A stretch of 64,000 nucleotides of DNA from Clostridium aquiflavi (GTDB lineage Bacteria; Bacillota; Clostridia; Clostridiales; Clostridiaceae): the NCBI RefSeq assembly GCF_031344075.1, contig NZ_JAVJAN010000002.1, positions 62,001 through 126,000 on the forward strand, read 5' to 3'. Each line of letters begins with the position of its first letter. Positions within the stretch are counted from its first letter, which is position 1. Shown here piece after piece: positions 51,615 to 61,736 of this stretch. The notes under the pieces were generated by a model. The model did no database searches. It was not told where the DNA came from and saw nothing but the letters and a program-made list of their open reading frames with translations. The position numbers and the translations under genes are program-made.

Positions 51615-53363
51615 ATGAAAAGTTTAAAAGGGAAAATTATAAGCATTATTTTAATTTTAGTTATAGTTTCATCATTATCTACAGTTACTATTGGATTAAT
51701 AAATGGATTTAATGTAACTAAAAAAACTGTTCAAGCACAATTTGAAGATAAATTGACTTCAGCAGACAATATGCTTGAAATATATCTTAATGAACAGTTT
51801 GGAACATTGAGTATTGATGGTGATGGTAAGATGGTGGATAGTTTTGGAAATTCTATTGAGGAGAGATCTGAGTACATAGATAAGTTATCTAAAGGTATGG
51901 ATGTTGTTGCAACTGTTTTTGTTAAAAATGGTAATGATTATACAAGAATACTTACTACAATTAATGAGGAGAATGGTGAAAGAGTTATTGGCACCAAATT
52001 AGATAATAAAGGAAAGGCATATGAAGAAGTAGCAAATGGAAATGTATATTTTGGTGAAGCAAATATTCTTGGAAAACAATACATAACAAAGTATACACCT
52101 ATGTATGATAAGGATAAAAAAATTATTGGAATTTACTTTGTTGGTAAATCTATTGAATCTGTTGAGTCAATAATTAATGAAGGTATGATGTCTACAATTA
52201 AATCTGTAGCTTTACTAGTTATTCTTGTTTTAGTAATAGCTTCAGCAATAAGTTATTTTGTAGGAATGTCAATTGTAAAGCCTATAACAGTAATTACAAA
52301 ACTTATAAATAAACAAGCAAATTTGGATTTTACTGTTGATAAGAAATCAGAATTAATAAATTATATAACAAGAAAAGATGAAATAGGCAGTATGGCAAAT
52401 TCTATTAAGATAATGGATGATAATGTGCGTAATTTTATTATAAAAACTTCTGATGTGGCACAGCAAGTAGCAGCTTCATCTGAAGAGTTAACAGCTACAT
52501 CACATCAAACTGCTACTACTTCAGAAGAAGTTGCAAAGACAATTGAACAAATAGCAAGTGGAGCAAGCGCGCAGGCAAAAGATACTGAAGAAACTGCTGA
52601 AAGTATAGAGGAAATGGGAAGAATAATTGAAGATGATTCAAATTATATTAAAGAATTAAATAAGGCTACAACTAATATAGATATTCAGAAAGAAGAAGGA
52701 TTTCATATATTAAAAGAGCTAGTAAATAAGACAAATCAAAGTAATGAAGCGACAAAATCAGTATATGAAATTATAGTAGGAAATAATGAAAGTGCAGAAA
52801 AAATTGAAGAAGCTAGTATTATGATTCAAAATATAGCTGATCAAACTAATCTTTTAGCACTTAATGCAGCAATAGAAGCAGCAAGAGCAGGAGAAGCAGG
52901 TCGAGGATTTGCTGTTGTCGCGGATGAAATCAGGAAACTTGCAGAACAATCAAATAGTTTTACAAATGATATTAAAGTAGTAATTGATGAGTTAAAGTTA
53001 AAATCTCAAGATGCAGTTCAAACTATGGAAGATGTAAAAGGTATCGTAGATTCTCAAGCAAGAAGTGTAAAAGATACAGAAAATAAGTTTGATCTTATAG
53101 CAATGGCAATAGATTCAGTAAAAGATATTATTAAAAAATTAAATCACTCAGCTGAATTAATGATTAATAACAAAAATAAGATTATAGGAATTACACAAAA
53201 TTTATCTGCTATTTCAGAAGAAAATGCAGCAGGAACAGAGGAAGTAGCTGCATCAATGGAAGAACAAGCAGCAACAATTCAGGAGATTGCAAATTCAGGT
53301 GAAAGTTTAGCTATTATTGCAGAAGAGTTAAGTGAGTTAATTGAAAAATTTAAGGTACAATAA
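51615..53363 (+). CDS. Methyl-accepting chemotaxis protein with Cache-type sensor
   Basis: 582 residues. TM1 at about 7-29 (IISIILILVIVSSLSTVTIGL), an extracellular Cache domain of about 30-195 (TILTTINEENGERVIGTKL, GNVYFGEANILGKQYITKYTPMYD), TM2 at about 196-217, HAMP, then the signalling domain with the conserved hairpin NIADQTNLLALNAAIEAARAGEAGRGFAVVADEIRKLAEQS in its middle. It probably senses a small organic ligand (single-Cache 3 type) and drives CheA. It is a single gene, converging with the next receptor. Confidence 0.93.
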   Translation: MKSLKGKIISIILILVIVSSLSTVTIGLINGFNVTKKTVQAQFEDKLTSADNMLEIYLNEQFGTLSIDGDGKMVDSFGNSIEERSEYIDKLSKGMDVVATVFVKNGNDYTRILTTINEENGERVIGTKLDNKGKAYEEVANGNVYFGEANILGKQYITKYTPMYDKDKKIIGIYFVGKSIESVESIINEGMMSTIKSVALLVILVLVIASAISYFVGMSIVKPITVITKLINKQANLDFTVDKKSELINYITRKDEIGSMANSIKIMDDNVRNFIIKTSDVAQQVAASSEELTATSHQTATTSEEVAKTIEQIASGASAQAKDTEETAESIEEMGRIIEDDSNYIKELNKATTNIDIQKEEGFHILKELVNKTNQSNEATKSVYEIIVGNNESAEKIEEASIMIQNIADQTNLLALNAAIEAARAGEAGRGFAVVADEIRKLAEQSNSFTNDIKVVIDELKLKSQDAVQTMEDVKGIVDSQARSVKDTENKFDLIAMAIDSVKDIIKKLNHSAELMINNKNKIIGITQNLSAISEENAAGTEEVAASMEEQAATIQEIANSGESLAIIAEELSELIEKFKVQ

Positions 53364-53415
53364 AAAATAATATAAAACCACACTCCATATTAAATAATTT
53401 AAAATGAATTTTAAA

Positions 53416-53457
53416 GACAGTAGATAATTTTGCATTGTACAAAAATTAACTACTGTC
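53416..53457. terminator. Bidirectional terminator between two convergent chemoreceptor genes
   Basis: GACAGTAG-ATAATTTTG and CAAAAATTAA-CTACTGTC form a long hairpin between the two stop codons. Confidence 0.8.
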
Positions 53458-53491
53458 CCAAAAGTTTTTAAATTTTTAATATTTTATTATA

Positions 53492-55255
53492 TTATAATTT
53501 AAATTTATCAACTAAATTAATTAATTCACATGCTAAGTTAGCTTGTATTTCAGCAGTCTCTGCAACTACATCCATATTATTAACAGTTTCTGTTATATTT
53601 TCTAATATAGTTTCTGAACTGCTAGAAGCTTGTGTTGAATTGCTAGACATATTATCAATAGCACTTGCTATTTCACTTGTGGATGAATTTAGATTTCTAG
53701 ATATAGTATACGTTTCATTAGCTGCATTACTTACCAAATTTAAATTATTATAATAATATTCAGATACTTTTAAGAATTCATCTAATTTTGGAGTAATGTC
53801 TTTGTTAAAGAATTCAAGTATATCATTACTATCAGCACATAAACTTTTAAATACTAGTTGAACTTTATTTACAATATCTTCAATAGATTTTACAGCTTCC
53901 ATAGATTGTTCAGATAATGCTTTTACTTGAGATGCTACAATTGCAAAACCTTTACCAGCTTCTCCAGCATGAGCTGATTCAATTGCTGCATTTAAAGCTA
54001 ATAAATTAGTTTGATTAGCAATACTTGATATAGTTTCAACCATAACATATATTTCTTCTGTAACCTTACCAGCTTTAATAGCATCTTTAATATTAATTTC
54101 TTTTTCATGATATAAATTATTTATATATTTTAAAACTTCATTTGTATGATTTTTTAATTCTAGAGCCTTATCTCTAAAATTAATAAGAGTTTCAGTTTCT
54201 TTTTTTGAACTAGTAGATAGAGTATTAGTATTTTTTGCTATGTTTGAAATAGTTAAATTGACATCAAGTGCTACAGTTGTGCTATCCGACATTTTATTTA
54301 CTATTCCTTCAGTGGATTCATTTATCTCACTTAATTTACAAGAAACTTCTTCTGTAGATGCAGAAAGTTCTTCTGCAGAAGATGATAAATCACTAGATTT
54401 CTGAATAATACTATTTATTAAATTTCTTATATTTTCTTGAGCTTTATTTAAAGATATACCAGCTCTACCGAGTTCATTTTTTGATTTAACTTCTATATTA
54501 TTTGAGAAATCATAATTTGATAAACGTTCAGCTAAGGCTACTATTTTATTTAGAGCTCTTGTAATTGGACGAATAATAAATAATGATAATATTACAGTTA
54601 TAATTAACAATATGAATAATGCAAATAATAATATATTTCTATTCTGATTAAAATTATTTTTCAATTCTTCTGTTTTCATATTAATTGCTTGGTCTATATC
54701 GTCTATGTAGTTTCCTGTTGTTATAATCCACCCATATGGTTCAAATAATTTTGAATAAGATCTTTTGGGATGAGTACCTTCTTCATTTGGTTTTGTGAAG
54801 TAAAAATCGGTATAGCCACCATTTCTAGCAACTTTTATTATTTCTTGAACTATCATATGTCCATTTGCATCTTTAAGACTAGTTCTATTACTTCCTTCTT
54901 GTTCTGGAATCATTGGATGTGCAATTAATGTTGAATCTATTCCATCAATCCAAAAGTAACCATCACCGTTATACCTTAAAGACTTTATCATATCTTTTGA
55001 CAAACTTTTTGCTTGTTCTTCAGTTATTTCACCATTTATTTGTTTTTTATAAATCCCATTTAATAAAGAAATTACGTTTTCAACTTGTAGTTTTATGTTT
55101 TGATCATAGTTTTCCATTAAATTAAGTTCATATTGATTAATTGATGCATTTACTACATTTTTCATCTGATTAGATGAGATAAGTAATATAACAGCAGAAA
55201 CCAATAAAACTAAAACTATATTAATACATATAATTTGATCTCTTAATCTTTTCAT
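53492..55255 (-). CDS. Methyl-accepting chemotaxis protein with sCache_2 sensor
   Basis: 587 residues, starting MKRLRDQIICINIVL (ATG at 55255 after AAGGGGAACA; the longer frame has no ribosome site). TM1 is at about 8-28. The sensor (about 40-195) has NGDGYFWIDGIDSTLIAHP, GGYTDFYFTKPNEEGTHPKRSY and FEPYGWIITTGNYIDDID, the sCache_2 signature for small carboxylates. TM2 is at about 207-227, then HAMP, and the signalling tip NQTNLLALNAAIESAHAGEAGKGFAIVA. Confidence 0.93.
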   Translation of the reverse strand: MKRLRDQIICINIVLVLLVSAVILLISSNQMKNVVNASINQYELNLMENYDQNIKLQVENVISLLNGIYKKQINGEITEEQAKSLSKDMIKSLRYNGDGYFWIDGIDSTLIAHPMIPEQEGSNRTSLKDANGHMIVQEIIKVARNGGYTDFYFTKPNEEGTHPKRSYSKLFEPYGWIITTGNYIDDIDQAINMKTEELKNNFNQNRNILLFALFILLIITVILSLFIIRPITRALNKIVALAERLSNYDFSNNIEVKSKNELGRAGISLNKAQENIRNLINSIIQKSSDLSSSAEELSASTEEVSCKLSEINESTEGIVNKMSDSTTVALDVNLTISNIAKNTNTLSTSSKKETETLINFRDKALELKNHTNEVLKYINNLYHEKEINIKDAIKAGKVTEEIYVMVETISSIANQTNLLALNAAIESAHAGEAGKGFAIVASQVKALSEQSMEAVKSIEDIVNKVQLVFKSLCADSNDILEFFNKDITPKLDEFLKVSEYYYNNLNLVSNAANETYTISRNLNSSTSEIASAIDNMSSNSTQASSSSETILENITETVNNMDVVAETAEIQANLACELINLVDKFKL

Positions 55256-56313
55256 AAATTGTTCCCCTTCCATATAATAAAAATATTTTAAAAAATGTAA
55301 CGGTAAATATTTACAACAATTATTATAGCATATCAATTAAAAATATTATATAAATTAATACATTTTTGTAATATTTTATTATAATATACATGTAATTATT
55401 GAGAATTTGGTGATTTTTAGATTTATTAAATATAAATTAATATTAAAAATTAGTTTATATAATAAAAAATAATCATATTAAAACCTTATATTATTATATG
55501 GAAATTAAAAACAAATTTACAATTATGTACTTAAAAAGATTGAAAATTCAAAATTGTAGGAATATAATAAAAAATAATAGAATATAAAATTAAATGTGTA
55601 AAAAATAACTTGAATTTATATTAACATTATAAAAACATAAAATGATTTACAATATAGACTAGATAAAAAGAGTAATTTACTGAATTAGTAGAACTAAAAT
55701 ACATTATATTAAAAAAGATTAAATATATTTTAATATTTTATTATATTTATTTTAGGGATCAATTAACTATTTTACTTTATGCATTAACAGTTATTGTAGC
55801 ATATTAAATTATAGTCTTGTAAATATTAAAAAATTGTAGACATATATTTAATGATTCTAATATATTGTTAAATTAAAAAGTATGTATTGAAAATAGTTAA
55901 CAATTAAAAAATGAGGGGGGACGTATAGGGGTGAAGTGTTAAATTGGGATAATGAAACAATATTAAAAGAAATTTTACAAAAGATAATAACTATTTATGT
56001 ACTAAAAATTTAAATGAATTTTATTAAGAAAACATTACTGAAAAAAGCTATATTAAATTTAGTGCGACATTAAATCTAAATGCTGAAGTTAAGGTACTAA
56101 TTTATTACTGATAGTAGATATATTTATTATTTTAATATATTTAATAAATTAAGAATTAACTGCTAAGTTTTATATTTAATTTTGAGTAAAGTTACTTATC
56201 TTCTTTGTAAACAATTACAAAATTAAAATGTAAATAGTTATTAATTCTATACAGTCAATTTAACTCGAGAAGAGATTAAGAGATTAGTTAAAATATTGTA
56301 TAGGGGTGTAAAA
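55256..56313. other. Long AT-rich intergenic leader of the first lipase
   Basis: No gene. It shares blocks with 57673-58573: the 17-mer AATTAACTATTTTACTT at 55761, a G-run GGGGGG at 55915-55920, AGTAGATATATTT near 56113, and GAGAAGAGATTAAGAGATTA plus TATAGGGGTGTA just before the start. A short AGGGGTGAAGTG near 55927 looks like a ribosome site without an ORF. Confidence 0.65.
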
Positions 56314-57672
56314 ATGAAAAAATCTTTAACAAAAATATTAGGAATTTCTTTATTAGCAGTTGCTATGATAGTAACTACTTTTCCAACCAATGTAAAAGCA
56401 CTTGATTCAATTAACGAACCAACAATAGAGGAAGCGGCAGAAAGTGCAGATTCACAAACACAAAATAGTGTGATAGCAATACAAGAGTCATTAAATGAAG
56501 ATGGAATTAATTTAGAAACATTAAAAGGAGATCACAATAATTATCCTATTGTATTAGTTCATGGATGCATGGGCTGGGGAAGAGATGAAAAATTAGGTTT
56601 TAAATACTGGGGTGGAACTGTAGATCTTCAAGAAAAAATGCGAGATGCAGGATATGAAGTTTATACTGCAGCAGTAGGACCTATTTCAAGTAACTGGGAT
56701 AGAGCTTGTGAACTTTACGCTTATATAATGGGTGGTAGAGTAGATTATGGTGCATCTCATGCAGCAAAATATGGACATGATAGATATGGTAAGACATATC
56801 CAGGTATATACAAAAAAATAAGTAATGAAAATAAAATTCATATTGTTGGACACAGTCAAGGTGGACAAACAGTTCGTGCATTTACACAATTGTTAAATGA
56901 AGGTAGTGAAGAAGAAAGAAACTATGGTCAAAACGATATGTCACCACTATTTAATGGTGGTAATGATTGGATTCATAGCGTAACAACAATATCTACTCCA
57001 AATGATGGAACAACATTATCAGATTCAATACCATTTGTTGATTATATAACTCCGCTATGTGGTGTAGCTGGAGTATTAACAGGATCAAATAGTATTTTAA
57101 GTGATTATTTTGACTTTAAATTAGATCAATGGGGATTAGCAAAACAAGATCATGAAACTCAAGCACATTATATAGGACGTGTTTTAAGTAGTAGAATTTG
57201 GGAGAGGACTACAGATATATGTTCTTATGATTTAAGCACATATGGTGGAGAAGAATTGAATAAATGGGTAAAAGCACAACCAAATGTTTATTATTTCTCA
57301 TGGACAACTAGTGCAACAAAACCATCAAAACTTACTGGACATCATATCCCTGAGCCAGGTGTTATGAATAAGAATTTCTATGTTAATTCACTTATGATGG
57401 GTAAATTTACTCGTAATGATAATTCAGGCAGACCCGTTATTGATAAGAGCTGGTGGCAAAATGATGGTTATGTAAACTGTATTAGCCAAAATGGTCCTAA
57501 ATTAGGTTCAAATGATATTATAAGAGAATATGATGGTACACCTGTAAAAGGTCAATGGAATGCTATGCCTACACTTATAAATGTAGATCATGAAGATATA
57601 ATAGGACGTTATGGTAATGTAACTCAATGGTATATTGATCGTTGTAAACAATTAAGCTCATTACCAGAATAA
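56314..57672 (+). CDS. Secreted triacylglycerol lipase 1 (family I.5-like)
   Basis: 452 residues. Signal peptide MKKSLTKILGISLLAVAMIV... cut after about residue 29 (NVKA). Mature enzyme: YPIVLVHGCMGWGRDE (oxyanion region), SSNWDRACELYAYIMGG, nucleophile Ser181 in VGHSQGG, Asp384 in NDGYVN and His426 in NVDHEDIIG. This is the staphylococcal/Geobacillus L1 lipase layout, including the DYG..H..YGH..YG metal-binding region. It hydrolyses long-chain triglycerides outside the cell. Start ATG 56314 follows AGGGGTG. The first residue after the nucleophile is Gln here but Met in the two paralogues. Confidence 0.93.
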   Translation: MKKSLTKILGISLLAVAMIVTTFPTNVKALDSINEPTIEEAAESADSQTQNSVIAIQESLNEDGINLETLKGDHNNYPIVLVHGCMGWGRDEKLGFKYWGGTVDLQEKMRDAGYEVYTAAVGPISSNWDRACELYAYIMGGRVDYGASHAAKYGHDRYGKTYPGIYKKISNENKIHIVGHSQGGQTVRAFTQLLNEGSEEERNYGQNDMSPLFNGGNDWIHSVTTISTPNDGTTLSDSIPFVDYITPLCGVAGVLTGSNSILSDYFDFKLDQWGLAKQDHETQAHYIGRVLSSRIWERTTDICSYDLSTYGGEELNKWVKAQPNVYYFSWTTSATKPSKLTGHHIPEPGVMNKNFYVNSLMMGKFTRNDNSGRPVIDKSWWQNDGYVNCISQNGPKLGSNDIIREYDGTPVKGQWNAMPTLINVDHEDIIGRYGNVTQWYIDRCKQLSSLPE

Positions 57673-58573
57673 TAGTTTAATATTTATTAAATAGACTTTT
57701 GCAAGCTAATCAATGACTTATATTTTTGATTAGCTTGTTTACTAAGATTAAAATTATATTTAAAAATAAAAAGATTATAGATAAAAAAATGATAAAAAAT
57801 AGTTATATACAGGATCAAAAAAGTAAATAAATGTATAATAAAATCACATTATAATAAAATTTTGAAAAAAAACCAAAAAATATTGAAAATTCAAAAAACT
57901 AGGAATATAATTAAGTAAATTTCATAAAAAAGGATTTTTAGAAATAATACATAAAATTTTTAATTAGTTAAGTAATATCTATAAATAAAATCTTATTATT
58001 TTAAAATGATTAAATATATATTTTTATTTAATATATCTATTCTTAAAGATAAATTAACTATTTTACTTAACACAATTTAAATATGTAGTTAATAAATATA
58101 TGAATAATATGTATACAAGCCTTTAAGTAAACGTTTAAATTAAGAGTAATGTTATTTTCATATATTTATATAATTAATTGTCACTTTTAACATATAAATA
58201 GTTAATAGTTTATAAAAAAGGGGGGGGACTTTAAAAAATTAATTAAACTATCAAATCAATAAACACTAGAAAAATTCTCTATAAATTAAAAATTCTAAAT
58301 AACCTATAAAATTTAACACTGAGAAATTAATTAAAAAATAAAAATTCAACTTATTTATAGCAGTAGATATATTTTAAATTTTAATATATTTAATAAATAA
58401 GAATTATTAATATATTTTACATTTAATATAAAAGTAATGTAGACAAGTCTTATTACAAAGGTATTTTAATATCTAACTTTTAAATGTAAATATTTATTAA
58501 TTCTATGCAGTTATTTAACAAGAGAAGAGATTAAGAGATTATTATGTTAAAAATATTGTATAGGGGTGTAGAA
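57673..58573. other. AT-rich leader of the second lipase, duplicated from the first
   Basis: Apart from the terminator this has no gene. It repeats elements of the lipase 1 leader in the same order: AATTAACTATTTTACTT at 58052-58068, an eight-G run at 58220-58227, AGTAGATATATTT near 58362, and AGAGAAGAGATTAAGAGATTA then TATAGGGGTGTA before the start. Confidence 0.65.
57702..57740 (+). terminator. Terminator of lipase 1
   Basis: CAAGCTAATCAA and TTGATTAGCTTG pair perfectly over 12 bp and are followed by TTT. Confidence 0.85.
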
Positions 58574-59911
58574 ATGAAAAAGTCTTTAACTAAATTATTA
58601 GGAATTTCTTTATTAGCAGTAGCAATGACTGTAACCACTTTTCCTGCAGGGGTTAATGCTACTGAAATTACAGAAGGCTCATCAATTTTAACAGAATCAA
58701 CACAGGCAATTGAAGCTGAAGAACCAATAGAAGCACTAGATACATCAAATTTAGACTCGACTTCACAAAGTAACGATTATCCAATAGTTCTAGTACATGG
58801 ATTTATGGGATGGGGAAGAAATGAAGTAGCTGGATTTAAATACTGGGGAGGCGCTATAGACCTTCAAGAGAAAATGAGAGATAAAGGATATGAAGTTTAT
58901 ACAGCAACTGTAGCACCAGCTTCAAGTAACTGGGATAGAGCTTGTGAGCTTTATGCTTATATAGTTGGTGGAAGAGTAGACTATGGTGCAGCTCATTCTG
59001 AAAAGTATGGACATGCAAGGTATGGTAGAACATATCCAGGATTATATAATAAAATAAGTGATAAAAATAAAATTCATTTAGTTGGACATAGTATGGGTGG
59101 ACAAACAGTGCGTACAATTACGCAACTTTTAAGTGAAGGTAGTGACGAAGAAAGAAACTATGATCAAAACAATCTTTCACCGTTATTTAAAGGAGGAAAT
59201 GATTGGATTCGTAGTGTAACAACAATAGCAACACCAAATGATGGCACAACAGCAGCAGATGCTAATCCTGTAGTAGATGTTGTAAGCCCACTATTTGGAG
59301 TTTTAGGATCAGCAACAGGTCATAATTCTCTAGTTCAAAATGTATTTGATTTTAAATTAGATCAATGGGGATTAACAAAGAGGGACAATGAATCACAACT
59401 TCATTACCTTGGACGTGTATTAAGTAGCGATATTTGGAGTGGAACTAAAGATATTGGTACTTATGATTTAACAACATATGGAGCAGAAGAACTTAATAAA
59501 TGGGTAAAAGCACAACCTAATGTTTATTATTTCTCATGGACAGTTTGTGGTACAAAGGAATCAATACTTACAGGTCACTCTATTCCGCAACCAGGAGTAA
59601 TGAATTTAATGTTCTATAAGAATACTTTAGCAATGGGTAAATATACTCGTCATGAAAATGGTAAACCAATAATTAATAAAGATTGGTGGCCAAATGATGG
59701 TTATGTAAACTGCATAAGTGAAAATGGTCCTAAATTAGGATCTAATGATGTAATAATTGATTATAATGGAAATCCTGAAATAGGAAAATGGAATGCAATG
59801 CCTACACTTATAAATTTAGATCATGAAGATATAATAGGACGTTTTGCTAATGTTCAAGGATGGTATTTAAATCTTTGTAATCAATTAAGTTCATTACCAG
59901 AAAACAATTAA
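58574..59911 (+). CDS. Secreted triacylglycerol lipase 2 (family I.5-like)
   Basis: 445 residues with a nearly identical signal peptide (MKKSLTKLLGISLLAVAM..., cut near residue 29). It has YPIVLVHGFMGWGRNE, Ser173 in VGHSMGG, Asp375 in NDGYVN and His417 in NLDHEDIIG. It is a tandem duplicate of lipase 1: start codons lie 2260 bases apart and the upstream regions match. Start ATG 58574 follows AGGGGTG. It is intact and probably active. Confidence 0.93.
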   Translation: MKKSLTKLLGISLLAVAMTVTTFPAGVNATEITEGSSILTESTQAIEAEEPIEALDTSNLDSTSQSNDYPIVLVHGFMGWGRNEVAGFKYWGGAIDLQEKMRDKGYEVYTATVAPASSNWDRACELYAYIVGGRVDYGAAHSEKYGHARYGRTYPGLYNKISDKNKIHLVGHSMGGQTVRTITQLLSEGSDEERNYDQNNLSPLFKGGNDWIRSVTTIATPNDGTTAADANPVVDVVSPLFGVLGSATGHNSLVQNVFDFKLDQWGLTKRDNESQLHYLGRVLSSDIWSGTKDIGTYDLTTYGAEELNKWVKAQPNVYYFSWTVCGTKESILTGHSIPQPGVMNLMFYKNTLAMGKYTRHENGKPIINKDWWPNDGYVNCISENGPKLGSNDVIIDYNGNPEIGKWNAMPTLINLDHEDIIGRFANVQGWYLNLCNQLSSLPENN

Positions 59912-59917
59912 AAATTA

Positions 59918-59954
59918 AAGAATTTAGAGGGAAGTTAAATTCTCTCTAATTCTT
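59918..59954 (+). terminator. Hairpin after lipase 2
   Basis: AAGAATTTAGAGGGA pairs with TTCTCTCTAATTCTT with one bulge. There is no T-run, so termination may be partial and lipase 3 may be co-transcribed. Confidence 0.55.
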
Positions 59955-60011
59955 GAAATAATGTCTTTGCTTTTAAATTACCTAAATTTAATTTTAATGA
60001 GGTGAAGTGTA

Positions 60012-61595
60012 ATGAAGAGATCTTTAGTAAAAATTTTAGGAATTACTGCTTTAGCAATTTCAGTTGCTTTTACAAGTTTTTCAGCACCTGTTATGGCTGT
60101 TGAATCAACAAATTCAATTATTATAGAAGAGAGTAAATCATCTAATGATTTTATTTTGAATGAAATTGAAAATAGCACAAAAAATGAACCAACTATAGAA
60201 AATAATAAAGAGAATTTAAATGATGAAAGTTTAAATCATGAATCAAATAATAAAAAAGAAGAAGATCAGCTAAATGAAGTTAAAGAAATTTTAAAAGAAT
60301 CAAAAACGGAGAATGAAGCTGAAGGTTTAGAAATACCAGATACAATAGAATTACCTAATAGTGAAGATTTCGATAGTAAATCAAAAGTTGAAGCTCAAGG
60401 TGAAATTATAGAACAAGAACCATTACAATATCCTGATATTAAAAGTGAAGTTATTGAGGAAGGAAACAAATATCCGATAGTATTAGTTCATGGATTTATG
60501 GGATTTGGAAGGGATGAATTATTAGGATATAAATACTGGGGTGGTATTGTTGATATTCAAGAAAGTTTGAGGAATCAAGGATACGAAACTTACACAGCAA
60601 CAGTAGGTCCTGTTTCAAGTAACTGGGATAGAGCTTGTGAGTTATACGCATACATAGTTGGTGGAACAGTTGATTATGGTGCAGCACATGCTAAAAAATA
60701 TGGACATGAAAGATATGGCAGAACTTTTGAAGGTATATATAAAGATGTAAGTGATGCTAATAAAATTCATCTTATAGGTCATAGTATGGGTGGACAAACA
60801 GTACGTACACTTACTCAACTTTTAAGTGAAGGTAGTGAAGAAGAAAGAAATTATGATCAAGAAAATATATGTGCTTTATTTATGGGTGGAAAACATTGGG
60901 TTAGAAGTGTTACCACAATATCAACACCTAATGATGGAACAACATTATCAGATGTAATGCCAGCAAAAAAATTGATAAATGTTTCATTGGGAATATTAGG
61001 AACAATAAATGGGAAAGATAATTTATCTAATTGTTTATATGATTTTAAATTAGACCAATTTGGACTAAAAAAACAACCTGGAGAATCATATATAAATTAT
61101 AATAAAAGGGTTTTAGATAGTAATATATGGTCTGGAACAAAAGATATAGGACCATATGATTTATCAACTTATGGAGCTGAAGAACTAAATAAATGGGTAA
61201 AAGCTCAACCTGATGTATATTATTTTTCATGGGTAACAAAAGCTACAAAAAAATTATTAATAACAGGTTATGCTGTACCACAAATAGGTCCTATGAATCC
61301 ATTATTTTATCCAAGTGCAACTAAAATGGGAAACTATACACGTAATTATAAAGGTCCTATTATAGATGACGAATGGTTTGATAATGATGGCATTGTAAAT
61401 TCAATAAGTCAAGAAGGTCCTAGATTAGGTTCTAATGATGTGATTAAAAAATTCAACGGACAACCTAAAGTTGGTCAATGGAATGTTATGCCAACACTTA
61501 TAAATACGGATCATATGGATATAGTTGGAACATTTGGTGATGTAGAAGATTGGTACATTGATTATGCAGAACAGTTAAGTAATTTACCTAGATAA
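60012..61595 (+). CDS. Secreted triacylglycerol lipase 3 with acidic pro-region
   Basis: 527 residues. Signal peptide to about residue 29 (APVMA), then about 120 residues rich in E, N, K and S with no hydrophobic core, like the pro-region of staphylococcal lipases. The catalytic domain from about 154 has YPIVLVHGFMGFGRDE, Ser258 in IGHSMGG, Asp459 in NDGIVN and His501 in NTDHMDIVG. GAGGTGAAGTGTA precedes the ATG. It is more diverged than copies 1 and 2 and lacks their long leader, so it is an older duplicate. Confidence 0.92.
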   Translation: MKRSLVKILGITALAISVAFTSFSAPVMAVESTNSIIIEESKSSNDFILNEIENSTKNEPTIENNKENLNDESLNHESNNKKEEDQLNEVKEILKESKTENEAEGLEIPDTIELPNSEDFDSKSKVEAQGEIIEQEPLQYPDIKSEVIEEGNKYPIVLVHGFMGFGRDELLGYKYWGGIVDIQESLRNQGYETYTATVGPVSSNWDRACELYAYIVGGTVDYGAAHAKKYGHERYGRTFEGIYKDVSDANKIHLIGHSMGGQTVRTLTQLLSEGSEEERNYDQENICALFMGGKHWVRSVTTISTPNDGTTLSDVMPAKKLINVSLGILGTINGKDNLSNCLYDFKLDQFGLKKQPGESYINYNKRVLDSNIWSGTKDIGPYDLSTYGAEELNKWVKAQPDVYYFSWVTKATKKLLITGYAVPQIGPMNPLFYPSATKMGNYTRNYKGPIIDDEWFDNDGIVNSISQEGPRLGSNDVIKKFNGQPKVGQWNVMPTLINTDHMDIVGTFGDVEDWYIDYAEQLSNLPR

Positions 61596-61624
61596 AAAAA
61601 TAAAATATAATTTGCTAAAGAATG

Positions 61625-61661
61625 AAATACCTTGAACTGAAATTAGTTTGAGGTATTTTTA
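61625..61661 (+). terminator. Terminator of lipase 3
   Basis: AAATACCTTGAACT pairs with AGTTTGAGGTATTT (two imperfect positions) and is followed by TTTATTT. Confidence 0.8.
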
Positions 61662-61736
61662 TTTGTAAAACTGGTTAATTTTAGTTGTATTAAAAATAAA
61701 ATATATATTAATATTAATAAAGAAGGAGGCGTTAAT

